Below are positions 1-7,463 of a DNA stretch of 9,796 nucleotides, one piece after another. The stretch comes from AC-69 sp035701505 (lineage in GTDB: Bacteria > Actinomycetota > UBA4738 > HRBIN12). The notes below the pieces were generated by a model that was not told the origin of the DNA, searched no databases, and saw only the letters and a list, made by a program, of their open reading frames with translations. Numbering within the stretch: the first letter of the stretch is position 1; the number at the start of each line of letters is the position of its first letter. A program made the position numbers and the translations under genes. The stretch covers positions 1 through 9,796 of the forward strand of contig DASSSA010000019.1 in NCBI GenBank assembly GCA_035701505.1. Direction: 5' to 3'.

Positions 1-293
1 GCCTGGACGAACTGCCCCAGCTGCTGAACGTCCTCCGCGGAGATATGAGCCTCGTGGGACCTCGCCCTCTTCCCGTTGAGCAGGTTGAAGCCAACCGGGA
101 ATTGCTAACGGCCCGGCATGAGGTGCGATCAGGTATCACAGGATGGTGGCAGGTGAATGGAAGGAACAACGTCACCCCGGACCAAGCGCTCGCCCTGGAT
201 AGGTTCTACGTCGAGAACTGGTCATTCGCCCTCGATCTGCGCATCCTGCTGAAGACTCCGAGGGCCGTCCTCACGCGTCGCGGGGCCTACTGA
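1..293 (+). CDS. Polyprenyl-phosphate sugar-1-phosphate transferase, C-terminal fragment
   Basis: Only the last 96 codons are present; the reading frame enters at base 3 and ends at TGA 291-293. The visible part matches the C-terminal catalytic region of bacterial sugar transferases (the WbaP/WcaJ/EpsL-type polyisoprenyl-phosphate hexose-1-phosphate transferase family). It has LDELPQLLNVLRGDMSLVGPRP at the start, then the family pattern RSGITGWWQVNGRN, then DRFYVENWSFALDLRILLKT and the usual terminal RRGAY. Known members work at the inner face of the cytoplasmic membrane and move a sugar-1-phosphate from a nucleotide sugar to undecaprenyl phosphate, starting assembly of a lipid-linked glycan. 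The transmembrane N-terminal part lies outside the window, so neither the topology class nor the sugar can be read. It is separated from the next gene by about 73 bases and probably belongs to the same locus. Confidence 0.95.
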   Translation, partial: LDELPQLLNVLRGDMSLVGPRPLPVEQVEANRELLTARHEVRSGITGWWQVNGRNNVTPDQALALDRFYVENWSFALDLRILLKTPRAVLTRRGAY

Positions 294-366
294 TTCCTCC
301 GATGTCGGCCTTCACTCTCTCCGATGTTTGGTCAGCCTCTTGGAGGCCAAGTCCGGACGTGTTGCG
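294..366 (+). other. Short intergenic spacer
   Basis: This is the only gap longer than a few bases in the window. It holds a 9-base direct repeat (CTCCGATGT at 297-305 and 319-327) and a weak hairpin (GCCTC 335-339 with GAGGC 343-347). There is no T-tract, so it does not look like an intrinsic terminator, and no convincing -35/-10 promoter pair is visible. A GGAGG at 342-346 lies 20 bases before the proposed ATG at 367, too far to be its normal ribosome binding site. Confidence 0.5.
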
Positions 367-1434
367 ATGACCGTCGCATTGGTTACCGGTTCGGGTGGGC
401 TCATAGGTTCCGAATCGGTTGCGTATTTCGCCTCGCTGGGGATGGACGTCGTTGGCATCGACAACGATATGCGGTCGCGCTTCTTCGGAGCCGAGGCCTC
501 CACCCAGTGGAGCGTGAAGGAGCTCAAACGGACGCTCGGAGGTCGATACGAGCACCACGCCCTGGACATCCGGGATCGCGACAGCATCATGGCTCTCTTC
601 CGCCGTCTCGGGGAGTCTCTTCGTCTCGTGATCCACACGGCAGCGCAGCCGTCTCACGACTGGGCCGCACGCGATCCGGTCACGGATTTCGACGTGAACG
701 CAACCGGCACCCTCAATGTCCTGGAGGCGACCCGCCAGTACTCGCCGGAGGCGGTATTCATCTTTACCTCTACGAACAAGGTGTACGGGGACCGGCCAAA
801 CCTGCTTCCTCTGGTTGAGCTCGACACACGATTCGAGATCCAGCCGGAGCACACGTACCACGCCGGCATCCGCGAGGACATGCCGATCGACCACTGCCTC
901 CACAGCCTTTTCGGCGCCTCCAAGGTCGCTGCTGACGTGTTGGTCCAGGAGTACGGACGGTACTTCGGTCTCCCTACGGCTTGTTTTCGCGGAGGCACGC
1001 TGACGGGGCCGCGTCACTCGGCGACTCGGCTCCATGGATTTCTTGGCTACGTGATGCGCTGCGCCGTCACGGGTCAGCCGTACACGATATTCGGCTACCG
1101 AGGGAAGCAGGTACGGGACGCGATCCATAGCCAGGATCTGATCCGGGCCTTTCACGCCTTCTTTGCCCGACCCCGAGTCGCCGAGGTCTACAACATCGGG
1201 GGTAGTCGTTTCAGCAATTGCTCGGTGCTTGAAGCGATCGAGATGAGCCAGAGCATCGTGGGACGCGAGATGACCCGGTCCTACGTGGAGCAAAACCGTA
1301 TCGGGGACCACATCTGGTGGATCGGCGACAACGGGCTATTCCAGTCGCACTATCCGGAGTGGCAGCTGGAGTATGACGTGGAACACATCCTCAAGGAGAT
1401 CCACGAACTGAACCTCGAACGGTGGTCCCGGTGA
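367..1434 (+). CDS. NAD-dependent sugar-nucleotide epimerase, CDP-paratose 2-epimerase-like SDR
   Basis: This 355-residue protein belongs to the extended short-chain dehydrogenase/reductase family. The Rossmann glycine motif TGSGGLIG is at residues 7-14, the acidic residue after beta-2 (GIDND) is near 32, and TAAQPSHDWA near 91-100 follows the NAD-binding core. FTSTNKVYGD (133-142) and CFRGGTLTGP (206-215) resemble the CDP-tyvelose/paratose 2-epimerase (RfbE) branch, as does GKQVRD (246-251). The substrate is probably a nucleotide-activated sugar, but which one cannot be read. The position normally holding the catalytic Tyr of YxxxK is Phe182 (FGASK, Lys186). The start is uncertain: the frame is open back to TTG 328, but ATG 367 places the glycine motif at the usual distance from the N-terminus, although no good ribosome binding site precedes it. 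The stop overlaps the next start by 4 bases. Confidence 0.88.
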   Translation: MTVALVTGSGGLIGSESVAYFASLGMDVVGIDNDMRSRFFGAEASTQWSVKELKRTLGGRYEHHALDIRDRDSIMALFRRLGESLRLVIHTAAQPSHDWAARDPVTDFDVNATGTLNVLEATRQYSPEAVFIFTSTNKVYGDRPNLLPLVELDTRFEIQPEHTYHAGIREDMPIDHCLHSLFGASKVAADVLVQEYGRYFGLPTACFRGGTLTGPRHSATRLHGFLGYVMRCAVTGQPYTIFGYRGKQVRDAIHSQDLIRAFHAFFARPRVAEVYNIGGSRFSNCSVLEAIEMSQSIVGREMTRSYVEQNRIGDHIWWIGDNGLFQSHYPEWQLEYDVEHILKEIHELNLERWSR

Positions 1435-2237
1435 AGTCCCTGGGCAAGCGCAATGTCCTGGGCGTCCTCGTGGATGCCGTGGATTACGAGTATGTGGTGA
1501 ATGCAGTGATGTCGGCGGCAGGAGAAGGGCGATCCCTTGCCGTGAGCGCTCTGGCGGTGCACGGCGTCATGACGGGGGTCACGGACGTCGAGCATCGATA
1601 CCGGTTGAACGCGTTGGACATCGTCACACCCGATGGGCAACCAATTCGTTGGGCACTCAACCGTCTGTATGGCACGCAGCTTCAAGATCGCGTCTACGGA
1701 CCTCACATCGCGGAGATGGTGTGCGGGGAAGCGGCTCAAAGGGGCTTCTCCGTGTACTTTTACGGCACGACTCCAGAGATCCTTGATCGGCTCGTCGCAG
1801 CCTGCCGCCGTCGCTTCCCTGGACTGGTCATCGCTGGGATCGAGGCCTCCAAGTTCCGGCGGACGACACCGGAGGAGAAGCGCGAGATCGTCGAGCGCAT
1901 CCGCTCGTCCGGGGCCCGGATCACGTTCGTAGGTCTCGGGTGTCCGCGGCAAGAGATTTTCGCGCACGAGTACCGAGACGCTCTGGGGATGCCGGTGATC
2001 GCGGTGGGCGCTGCCTTCGACTATCTCGCAGGGATCCGGCCTGAGCCGCCTCTCCTCGTTCAGCGGATGGGCCTGCAGTGGCTTCATCGGTTGCTGCAGG
2101 AACCCCGCCGGTTGTGGAGACGGTATCTGGTCCTGAATCCCCTCTACGTGATGCTGCTCATGTTTCAGGGTCTCCGTCTTTGGAGACCCGATCCATCAAA
2201 TGTCCGGGTTCCACAGCGTGAGTTGATGTGGGGGTAA
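1431..2237 (+). CDS. WecG/TagA/CpsF family glycosyltransferase (GT26)
   Basis: This 268-residue protein has the hallmarks of the GT26 family, which contains ManNAcA transferase WecG and ManNAc transferase TagA. TPDGQPIRW is at 66-74, and its Asp68 corresponds to the proposed catalytic base of TagA. GFSVYFYGTTPEIL (105-118) follows, then TFVGLGCPRQEIF (165-177), AVGAAFDYLAG (191-201) and the basic/aromatic tail LLQEPRRLWRRYL (221-233). In studied members this C-terminal appendage contacts the membrane and completes the active site. Known relatives add the second sugar to a polyprenyl-diphosphate-linked first sugar, which fits the initiating transferase at the left edge. GTG 1431 is chosen because it forms a GTGA overlap with the upstream stop; GTG 1422 would add three residues. 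No clear ribosome binding site is seen, so translation is probably coupled. The donor sugar is not known. Confidence 0.93.
   Translation: MKSLGKRNVLGVLVDAVDYEYVVNAVMSAAGEGRSLAVSALAVHGVMTGVTDVEHRYRLNALDIVTPDGQPIRWALNRLYGTQLQDRVYGPHIAEMVCGEAAQRGFSVYFYGTTPEILDRLVAACRRRFPGLVIAGIEASKFRRTTPEEKREIVERIRSSGARITFVGLGCPRQEIFAHEYRDALGMPVIAVGAAFDYLAGIRPEPPLLVQRMGLQWLHRLLQEPRRLWRRYLVLNPLYVMLLMFQGLRLWRPDPSNVRVPQRELMWG
2230..2234 (+). promoter_or_regulatory. Ribosome binding site for the UDP-glucose dehydrogenase gene
   Basis: A GGGGG run sits 7 bases before ATG 2242, within the last codons of the upstream gene. It favours ATG 2242 over the internal ATG 2308, whose purine run (2301-2307) directly abuts the start codon and is too close to work well. 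Confidence 0.5.
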
Positions 2238-2241
2238 GCGA

Positions 2242-3681
2242 ATGGACGGCAACGGCACGGTAAAGAGGCTGCTTCCCCTCAATGGTGGACGCCCGACCAC
2301 GGAGGGGATGGATGTTGCAGTGATCGGGACGGGACACGTCGGGCTGCCAACGTGTGTGACGCTTGCCGCGTTGGGACATGCCGTCACCGGACTCGACGAG
2401 GACGCTCAGAAGATCGAGCTTCTTCAGACCGGCTCTGTCCCGTTCTTCGAGCCGGGGTTGGAGCAGCTCCTCCGCGAGGGAATCTCCCAAGGAAGACTCA
2501 CGTTCTCAGTCGATGCTGAGACGGCGCTGCCGGGAAAAGACATCGTCTTCATCTGCGTGGGCACCCCTGCACGCGAAGACGGGAGCGCGAACCTCCTCGC
2601 GGTGGAGACAGCGGCCCGAGCGGTTGCTCGGTTCGCCACCGGACCCGTCGTGGTGGTAGAGAAGTCCACCGTTCCGGCGGGTACGGCACACCGGGTCAGA
2701 CGAGCCCTCGCCCGGGTGCGCCCGGACATCCGATTCCAGGTCGTTTCGAATCCCGAGTTCCTCAGGGAGGGTCAGGCCGTCGAGGACTCCCTCCACCCGG
2801 ACCGGATCCTCGTGGGGGCCGATAGCCTCGTCGCGTTCGAGAAGATGCGACAGCTGTACGCGCCCCTCCTCTCGGAGGGCTCTCAGCTCATCGAGACCGA
2901 TATCGAGACGGCGGAGCTCTCAAAGCACGCGTGCAATGCCTTCTTGGCGTTGAAGATCTCCTTCGCCAATGCCCTGGCCCGTATCTGCGAGCGTGCCGGT
3001 GCGGATGTGACGGCAGTCACGCGCGTCATGGGCGCCGACGCGCGAATCGGTCACAAGTTCCTGGCAGCCGGGCTGGGGTATGGAGGCTACTGTTTCCCCA
3101 AGGACCTTCAGGCGTTCCACCGCCTCGCGGCCGGTCTCGGTTACGACTTTCCGCTCCTCGAGGAAGTCGCAAGGATCAATGACGAAGCCGTGGAGGCGGT
3201 GGTCCGAAAGGTCGAGGATGCGCTGTGGAACCTGGAGGACAAGCGTGTCGCCCTGCTTGGACTGGCGTTCAAGCCTGGCACGAACGATACGCGATTCTCG
3301 CCCGCCCTTGCACTCGCCCGCCGCCTGATCCAGAAGAAATGCCACGTCGTTGGCTACGACCCGCAAGTTCCCGATGCCACGTCCGAGGTTCCCGGCTTGG
3401 AGCAGGCACACGACCTGTATGCGGCGGCCGAAGGGGCTGAATGCGTGGTGCTGTGTACAGACTGGCCGGAGTTCCGGGCGATCGATCTGTGGAGGCTCCG
3501 AAACATCATGGCCTATCCGGTCTTCGTGGATGGCAGGAATCTGCTCGACCCGAAAGAGATGCGGGCGGCTGGATTTACCTACTACTCAACGGGACGCCCG
3601 GTGATCCAGGACTATCAATTCGAGATTGCTTCGGCCGAAGCAGAGGTCGAGCAGATCGTGCCCCAGGGCAGGTCCACCTGA
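2242..3681 (+). CDS. ugd: UDP-glucose 6-dehydrogenase
   Basis: This 479-residue enzyme oxidises UDP-glucose to UDP-glucuronate with two NAD+. The N-terminal NAD-binding motif VIGTGHVGLP spans 27-36, FICVGTPA is at 103-110, EKSTVPAGT at 140-148 and SNPEFLREG at 169-177. The central domain has AELSKHACN (224-232), with the conserved Lys228 and Asn232. The active-site loop GYGGYCFPKD (279-288) carries the catalytic Cys284. The C-terminal UDP-binding domain starts around LLGLAFKPGTNDTR (338-351) and ends with CTDWPEF and VFVDGRNLLD. The protein is slightly longer than typical bacterial members because of about 22 extra N-terminal residues and a short charged tail; starting at ATG 2308 would remove the N-terminal extension. 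All key residues are present. It lies 4 bases after the GT26 gene and overlaps the next gene by one base. Its product is the substrate of the decarboxylase encoded two genes downstream. Confidence 0.95.
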   Translation: MDGNGTVKRLLPLNGGRPTTEGMDVAVIGTGHVGLPTCVTLAALGHAVTGLDEDAQKIELLQTGSVPFFEPGLEQLLREGISQGRLTFSVDAETALPGKDIVFICVGTPAREDGSANLLAVETAARAVARFATGPVVVVEKSTVPAGTAHRVRRALARVRPDIRFQVVSNPEFLREGQAVEDSLHPDRILVGADSLVAFEKMRQLYAPLLSEGSQLIETDIETAELSKHACNAFLALKISFANALARICERAGADVTAVTRVMGADARIGHKFLAAGLGYGGYCFPKDLQAFHRLAAGLGYDFPLLEEVARINDEAVEAVVRKVEDALWNLEDKRVALLGLAFKPGTNDTRFSPALALARRLIQKKCHVVGYDPQVPDATSEVPGLEQAHDLYAAAEGAECVVLCTDWPEFRAIDLWRLRNIMAYPVFVDGRNLLDPKEMRAAGFTYYSTGRPVIQDYQFEIASAEAEVEQIVPQGRST

Positions 3682-4637
3682 TGCGGTGCCTCGTCACCGG
3701 GGCCGCGGGCTTCATCGGATCCCGACTGTCGATCCGGCTTGTCGCCGATGGGAACGATGTCGTGGGCCTGGACGACTTGTCGGCGGGGATCCCGGAGAAT
3801 CTCTCTTCGGCTCCTGAGGTCGAGCTGGTCGAGGGTGACCTCCGCAACGAGGAGCTCGTGGGGACGGTCGTCCGCGGATGCGACGTCATCTTCCATCAGG
3901 GGGCTATCCGTTCCGTTCCCCGTTCGATGGAGGTGCCCGGAGACGTCACCGACGTCAATGTTCGGGGAACGCTGAACGTGCTGTTGGCTGCGCACCGCTG
4001 GGGAGCGAGAGTCGTCTTCGCGTCGTCTTCATCGGTCTACGGAGATCAAAGCGAATTGCCTCTGATCGAAACGCTGACGCCACGACCGCAGTCCCCGTAC
4101 GCCGCGAGCAAGGTGGCGGGGGAGGCCTACTGTGGGACGTGGGCCCGAGCATTCGGGGTTCCCACGGTCTCGCTGCGATACTTCAACGTCTACGGTCCTG
4201 GTCAAGATTCGAGCAGTGAGTATGCGGTGGTCGTCCCGAAGTTCATCGTTGCCTGCCTAACGGGACGAACGCCGATCGTACACGGGGACGGAGAACAAGC
4301 CCGAGACTTCACCTTCATCGATGATGCGGTGGAGGCCAATATCCTGGCGGCACGCGCATCTCGTCCGGCGTGGGGACGGGCGATCAATGTGGGTGGAGGA
4401 GCCGCGCCGACCTCGATCAATACCCTGTTGGCATTGGTTGGAGAGCTGACGTCCACGCGGCCCGAACCGATCCATGGGTCGCCGCGTCCCGGCGACGTCC
4501 GGATGACCGAAGCGGACATCTCGCTCGCCACGGAGTTGCTGGGGTTTCGTCCGCGCGTCGGACTTCGTGAAGGACTGAGGCGGACGGTCGAATGGTTCAC
4601 GGCCGAGATCGGCCAACAGGCGGTTCCGGCCAGATGA
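3681..4637 (+). CDS. NAD-dependent sugar-nucleotide 4-epimerase, GalE/WbpP-like SDR
   Basis: This 318-residue protein is an extended short-chain dehydrogenase/reductase. TGAAGFIGS is at 6-14, the Asp pair DD at 31-32 after beta-2 indicates NAD(H) binding, and FASSSSVYGD is at 113-122. The catalytic pair is Tyr140 and Lys144 (SPYAASK), followed by SLRYFNVYGPGQ (164-175) and RDFTFIDDAVEA (208-219). HQGAIRSVPRS (72-82) resembles the UDP-GlcNAc/UDP-glucuronate 4-epimerase branch (WbpP and relatives). The likely reaction is inversion at C4 of a UDP-hexose, UDP-HexNAc or UDP-hexuronate; because the dehydrogenase just upstream makes UDP-GlcA, UDP-GalA is one possible product. The start ATG 3681 overlaps the preceding stop as TGATG; the frame is open further upstream, but that part overlaps the dehydrogenase and adds no domain. 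The exact substrate is open. Confidence 0.92.
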   Translation: MRCLVTGAAGFIGSRLSIRLVADGNDVVGLDDLSAGIPENLSSAPEVELVEGDLRNEELVGTVVRGCDVIFHQGAIRSVPRSMEVPGDVTDVNVRGTLNVLLAAHRWGARVVFASSSSVYGDQSELPLIETLTPRPQSPYAASKVAGEAYCGTWARAFGVPTVSLRYFNVYGPGQDSSSEYAVVVPKFIVACLTGRTPIVHGDGEQARDFTFIDDAVEANILAARASRPAWGRAINVGGGAAPTSINTLLALVGELTSTRPEPIHGSPRPGDVRMTEADISLATELLGFRPRVGLREGLRRTVEWFTAEIGQQAVPAR

Positions 4638-5578
4638 GCCGCGCGGTCGTAACGGGAGGAGGTGGGTTCGTTGGTTCCCATCTGTGCGAAAGACTGCTGG
4701 CCGAAGGATGGGACGTCGTCTGCTTCGACTCCTTTCTGACCGGCGATCCCGGCAATCTTACCGGAGCTCTTCGGTCCGATCGATTTCGCCTCGAGCAATA
4801 CGACGTGACCAACCATCTGTTCGTCGATGGACACGTGGATTGGGTCCTGCACTTCGCTTCTCCCGCATCACCTCGGGACTACCTCGATCATCCGATCCAC
4901 ACCCTGAAGGTGGGGGCGTTGGGGGCGCTCCGAACGCTTGGCCTTGCGAAAGCCAAGGCGGCCGGGTTCCTGCTGGCGTCGACCTCGGAGGTGTATGGCG
5001 ATCCTCTGGTCCATCCGCAGCCCGAGAGCTATTGGGGAAACGTGAACCCCATCGGGCCCAGAGGCGTCTATGACGAGGCCAAACGCTACGCGGAGGCGAT
5101 GGCGATGGCCTATCATCGCGCCCACAACCTCCCGATCAGGATCGCCCGGATCTTCAACACGTTCGGCCCGAGGATGCGAAGGAACGATGGCCGGGCCGTC
5201 CCCAGCTTCATCGCTCAAGGGCTGCGTGACGAGCCCATCACCGTTCATGGCGAAGGACGGCAGACCCGGTCGCTCTGCTATGTAGACGACCTCGTCGAGG
5301 GGATATGGCGCCTGGTGAATTCGGATTTCGTCGGACCGGTGAACCTCGGAAACCCAGAGGAAGTAAAGATCCTCGAGCTTGCGCAACTGGTGCTCTCCTT
5401 TCTGGGGAGCCGGTCGGAGATCGTCTTCACGCCCCGCCCCGAGGACGATCCCGAAGTCCGGTGCCCCGACATCTCGCTCGCCCGGAAGGAGCTCGGTTGG
5501 GAGCCGACCATCACGCTTCGTGAGGGTCTGGAGAAGACCATCGCGTGGGCTCGGACGGCGTGGGGGACGAGCGCATGA
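4634..5578 (+). CDS. uxs: UDP-glucuronate decarboxylase (UDP-xylose synthase)
   Basis: This 314-residue short-chain dehydrogenase/reductase converts UDP-glucuronate to UDP-xylose with loss of CO2. It has the glycine motif TGGGGFVGSHL (7-17), then HFASPASPRDY (73-83) and LLASTSEVYGDPLVHPQ (113-129). The family-defining ESYWGNVNPIGPRGVYDEAKR (131-151) contains the catalytic Tyr146 and Lys150. IFNTFGPRMRRNDGR (173-187) and VHGEGRQTRSLCYVDD follow. This set of motifs separates UXS from the other epimerases, and the length is usual for a soluble bacterial UXS with no ArnA-type formyltransferase fusion. It sits in an ATGA overlap with the 4-epimerase gene, one gene after the UDP-glucose dehydrogenase that supplies its substrate. 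The glycan made here therefore probably contains xylose or a xylose-derived sugar. Confidence 0.94.
   Translation: MSRAVVTGGGGFVGSHLCERLLAEGWDVVCFDSFLTGDPGNLTGALRSDRFRLEQYDVTNHLFVDGHVDWVLHFASPASPRDYLDHPIHTLKVGALGALRTLGLAKAKAAGFLLASTSEVYGDPLVHPQPESYWGNVNPIGPRGVYDEAKRYAEAMAMAYHRAHNLPIRIARIFNTFGPRMRRNDGRAVPSFIAQGLRDEPITVHGEGRQTRSLCYVDDLVEGIWRLVNSDFVGPVNLGNPEEVKILELAQLVLSFLGSRSEIVFTPRPEDDPEVRCPDISLARKELGWEPTITLREGLEKTIAWARTAWGTSA
5562..5567 (+). promoter_or_regulatory. Ribosome binding site for the GT4 glycosyltransferase gene
   Basis: GGGGGA lies 7 bases before ATG 5575, inside the end of the decarboxylase gene. It supports this start rather than codons further upstream in the same open frame. 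Confidence 0.5.
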
Positions 5579-6648
5579 GGATCGTTCGGTACCACCCTCG
5601 GGCCGCTGTGGGGGATGGGGGCATGACGGGCGCCATTCGTCGATGGTCGGAGAGCGTTGCCTCTCTGGGCGCGGACGTGAGCGTCGCTTTCGAGAAGGGA
5701 TCGGAGCCTCCGGAGAGCAACGGCGTTCGCTGGATCCCGGTCCGTCATGGGGGCCCGGGACGAACGCGGATCCCCCTTCGGCTGGAAGATGCTCTCCGCG
5801 GCGCGGATCTGCTCGTGCTGCACTCGGCCTGGTCGCTTCACAACGTCCGCGCGGCCGCGGTGGCCCGGAAGCTGAAGGTGCCGTATCTCCTCGAGCCGCG
5901 AGGTGCCTACGACCCGCACATCGTCGTACGAAGACGACGAGCGAAGCAGACGTGGTGGCTCGCCGCCGAGCGGAAGCTCGTGGACGGCGCCCGAGCCGTC
6001 CACGTCTTCTTCGAGCCGGAACGAGCGCACCTGACTGCCATCGGCTATCGCGGGCCGGTCGTCGTCGCGCCCAACGGAGCGCCTCAGCCAGCGCGAAGCT
6101 GGGACGGGGGCACCGGCGGCTACATCCTGTGGCTGGGGAGGTTCGACCCGGAACACAAGGGCTTGGATCTTCTGGTTCGTGGTCTCCACGAGCTGCCTCC
6201 GGCTCAACGGCCGCGCCTGCGGATCCAGGGTCCCGACTGGCGGGGACGGAAACAGCAGATCGTCTCGATGGTGGAGGAGCTCGGGCTGGGTCGGTGGGTG
6301 ACGATCGGCGACCCCATATACGGTGAGAGAAAGACCGATCTTCTGGCGATGTCCACGGGCTTCGTGTACCCATCGCGATGGGATGCCTGCCCGAACGCGC
6401 TGCTGGAGGCCGCCGCGATGGGGATCCCCAGCGTCGCCACGCCGTATCCGCTCGGCGTGTACCTGGCGTCTCGAGGTGGAGCATTCCTGGTCGACGCGAC
6501 AGTCGACTCGTTGGCGGGGGCGCTTCAAAGGCTGGGATCGGATCGCGCCGACGAGGTGGGACGGATGGGCGCCAAAGTCGTCGGTGACGAGTTGCCCTGG
6601 GAAGCCGTAGCCCGGTCCTGGCTCCAGCAGGTGGAGGCGCTTCTATGA
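5575..6648 (+). CDS. GT4 family glycosyltransferase
   Basis: This 357-residue protein looks like a GT-B fold, family 4 glycosyltransferase. A glycine-rich N-terminal segment (GDGGMTGA, 13-20) matches the acceptor-side loop. LLEPRGAYDP (105-114) followed by a basic/aromatic helix is common in GT4 exopolysaccharide enzymes. The donor domain has ILWLGRFDPEHKGLDLL (184-200) and the signature YPSRWDACPNALLEAAAMGIPSVAT (265-289). In that signature the usual EX7E motif reads Asp270...Glu278, so the first acid is Asp rather than Glu. There is no signal peptide or clear membrane helix, so it probably acts at the cytoplasmic face and adds one sugar to the lipid-linked glycan. Donor and linkage cannot be read. 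It overlaps both neighbours by 4 bases (ATGA), tying the sugar-nucleotide genes to the kinase/nucleotidyltransferase-like trio downstream. Confidence 0.92.
   Translation: MRIVRYHPRAAVGDGGMTGAIRRWSESVASLGADVSVAFEKGSEPPESNGVRWIPVRHGGPGRTRIPLRLEDALRGADLLVLHSAWSLHNVRAAAVARKLKVPYLLEPRGAYDPHIVVRRRRAKQTWWLAAERKLVDGARAVHVFFEPERAHLTAIGYRGPVVVAPNGAPQPARSWDGGTGGYILWLGRFDPEHKGLDLLVRGLHELPPAQRPRLRIQGPDWRGRKQQIVSMVEELGLGRWVTIGDPIYGERKTDLLAMSTGFVYPSRWDACPNALLEAAAMGIPSVATPYPLGVYLASRGGAFLVDATVDSLAGALQRLGSDRADEVGRMGAKVVGDELPWEAVARSWLQQVEALL
6633..6637 (+). promoter_or_regulatory. Ribosome binding site for the stand-alone GDxD-domain gene
   Basis: GGAGG lies 7 bases before ATG 6645, within the end of the glycosyltransferase gene. 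This good site supports ATG 6645 as a real start and the frame as a real gene. Confidence 0.55.
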
Positions 6649-7463
6649 GGTCTCCACCGCAGGAGCTGCGCCCCGCCCCCTGGCTCCCTTTGGTGCGGCA
6701 GCTCACGGAGTTCGTCCCCGGATGGGTGATCTGGAAGAACGCAGAGGCGGCGTTCGCTGGTTCTGGGGACGTCGACTCCGCCGCCTCGTCCTCGGACTGG
6801 CCGGAGATCAGCCGGACGTTCCAGGTATGGGCATCCGACAACGATTTCGGGCCGGTCATCGAATGTCGACATCCTCCTCGAACCATGCTCCTGGTGGCCG
6901 TCCGCGAGCAGCACGACTTGGTAGAGCTGGACGTCTTGGGGCGAAAGTACTTCCGGGGGGGAACCCTCTTCACCGCAGAGGGTCTGGTTCCGCTGTCGCG
7001 GAAGGATCCGCGGGGGTTTCGAGTCCTGCGTCCGGGTGCTCAGGGGCTGATCCTGCTGCTTGGCAACGGGGTCCGGTGGGGCGGACGCCCCAACCCCGAC
7101 GGGCTCAGACGACGGCGCGTCGCCGAGTTGCTATCGGAGGATCGGGAGGGTGTTGACCTCGCCGCCAAACGTTTTGGGCTTCCCGTTTCGTTGGTGAGAC
7201 GGATCGCCGCGGCCGTTTCACGGGGAGGGTGGGATCGTGGGTCCCTGTTGCTCTTGGAAGCTTGGGCCTTGCTCAAGGCCGTGGGAGATCCCCTCACGCT
7301 TCTGAGACGGGCGAAGTTCCGATTGTTGAGCAAGAAGCGCTGCCCTGTGCTCCGAGCCGTCTTCTACGAAGACCGACAGCTTCCCGCAGACGTCGAGGGG
7401 TGGCTTGCGAATGTCCGCAAGACCCATGTGGTCCGCGACGTCGGCCTGCAGGTTTCGCCATGA
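6645..7463 (+). CDS. Uncharacterised protein, putative nucleotidyltransferase-like domain (stand-alone copy)
   Basis: I do not recognise this 272-residue protein as a named family. It is clearly homologous to the C-terminal half of the next gene product. Shared blocks in order are WxPLxRxLT (13-21), VIWKNA (28-33), GSGDVD (39-44), SDWP (50-53), the acidic ELDV (94-97), FRGGTLF (103-109), GFRVLRPGAQGL (124-135), DREG (166-169) and LLEAWA (203-208). The GDxD pair followed about 50 residues later by ELD resembles the metal-binding acids of nucleotidyltransferase-fold enzymes, which suggests but does not prove such a fold. There is no signal peptide or membrane span. The tail, with KKRCPVLRAVF and a following charged stretch, is absent or diverged in the fused copy. 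Conservation of the motifs across two copies, a good ribosome binding site and ATGA overlaps on both sides show it is a real gene. A role in modifying or priming the glycan is inferred from context only. Confidence 0.85.
   Translation: MRSPPQELRPAPWLPLVRQLTEFVPGWVIWKNAEAAFAGSGDVDSAASSSDWPEISRTFQVWASDNDFGPVIECRHPPRTMLLVAVREQHDLVELDVLGRKYFRGGTLFTAEGLVPLSRKDPRGFRVLRPGAQGLILLLGNGVRWGGRPNPDGLRRRRVAELLSEDREGVDLAAKRFGLPVSLVRRIAAAVSRGGWDRGSLLLLEAWALLKAVGDPLTLLRRAKFRLLSKKRCPVLRAVFYEDRQLPADVEGWLANVRKTHVVRDVGLQVSP

Noticed and set aside
297..327. 9-base direct repeat CTCCGATGT in the first spacer
   Set aside because: A single short repeat without symmetry or a promoter nearby; chance cannot be excluded and no operator can be claimed.
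335..347. Small hairpin GCCTC-TTG-GAGGC in the first spacer
   Set aside because: Five base pairs with a 3-base loop and no T-tract is too weak for an intrinsic terminator and is expected by chance in GC-rich DNA.
271..1311. 346-codon open frame on the minus strand
   Set aside because: It is the antisense shadow of the CDP-paratose-epimerase-like gene, with no motif or ribosome binding site of its own.
3441..3680. N-terminal extension of the 4-epimerase frame by 80 codons
   Set aside because: It overlaps the well-conserved end of the UDP-glucose dehydrogenase gene, and the Rossmann motif begins right after ATG 3681.
4868..6973. 701-codon open frame on the minus strand
   Set aside because: It lies antisense across the decarboxylase, the glycosyltransferase and part of the next gene, which have clear family motifs on the plus strand. 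Its translation is Arg/Pro/Ser-rich with no recognisable domain, as expected for a GC-rich shadow frame.
7229..7459. N-terminal extension of the kinase fusion frame by 77 codons
   Set aside because: It overlaps the stand-alone domain gene, whose sequence is conserved in the other frame. The extension has no domain, and ATG 7460 forms a standard ATGA overlap.
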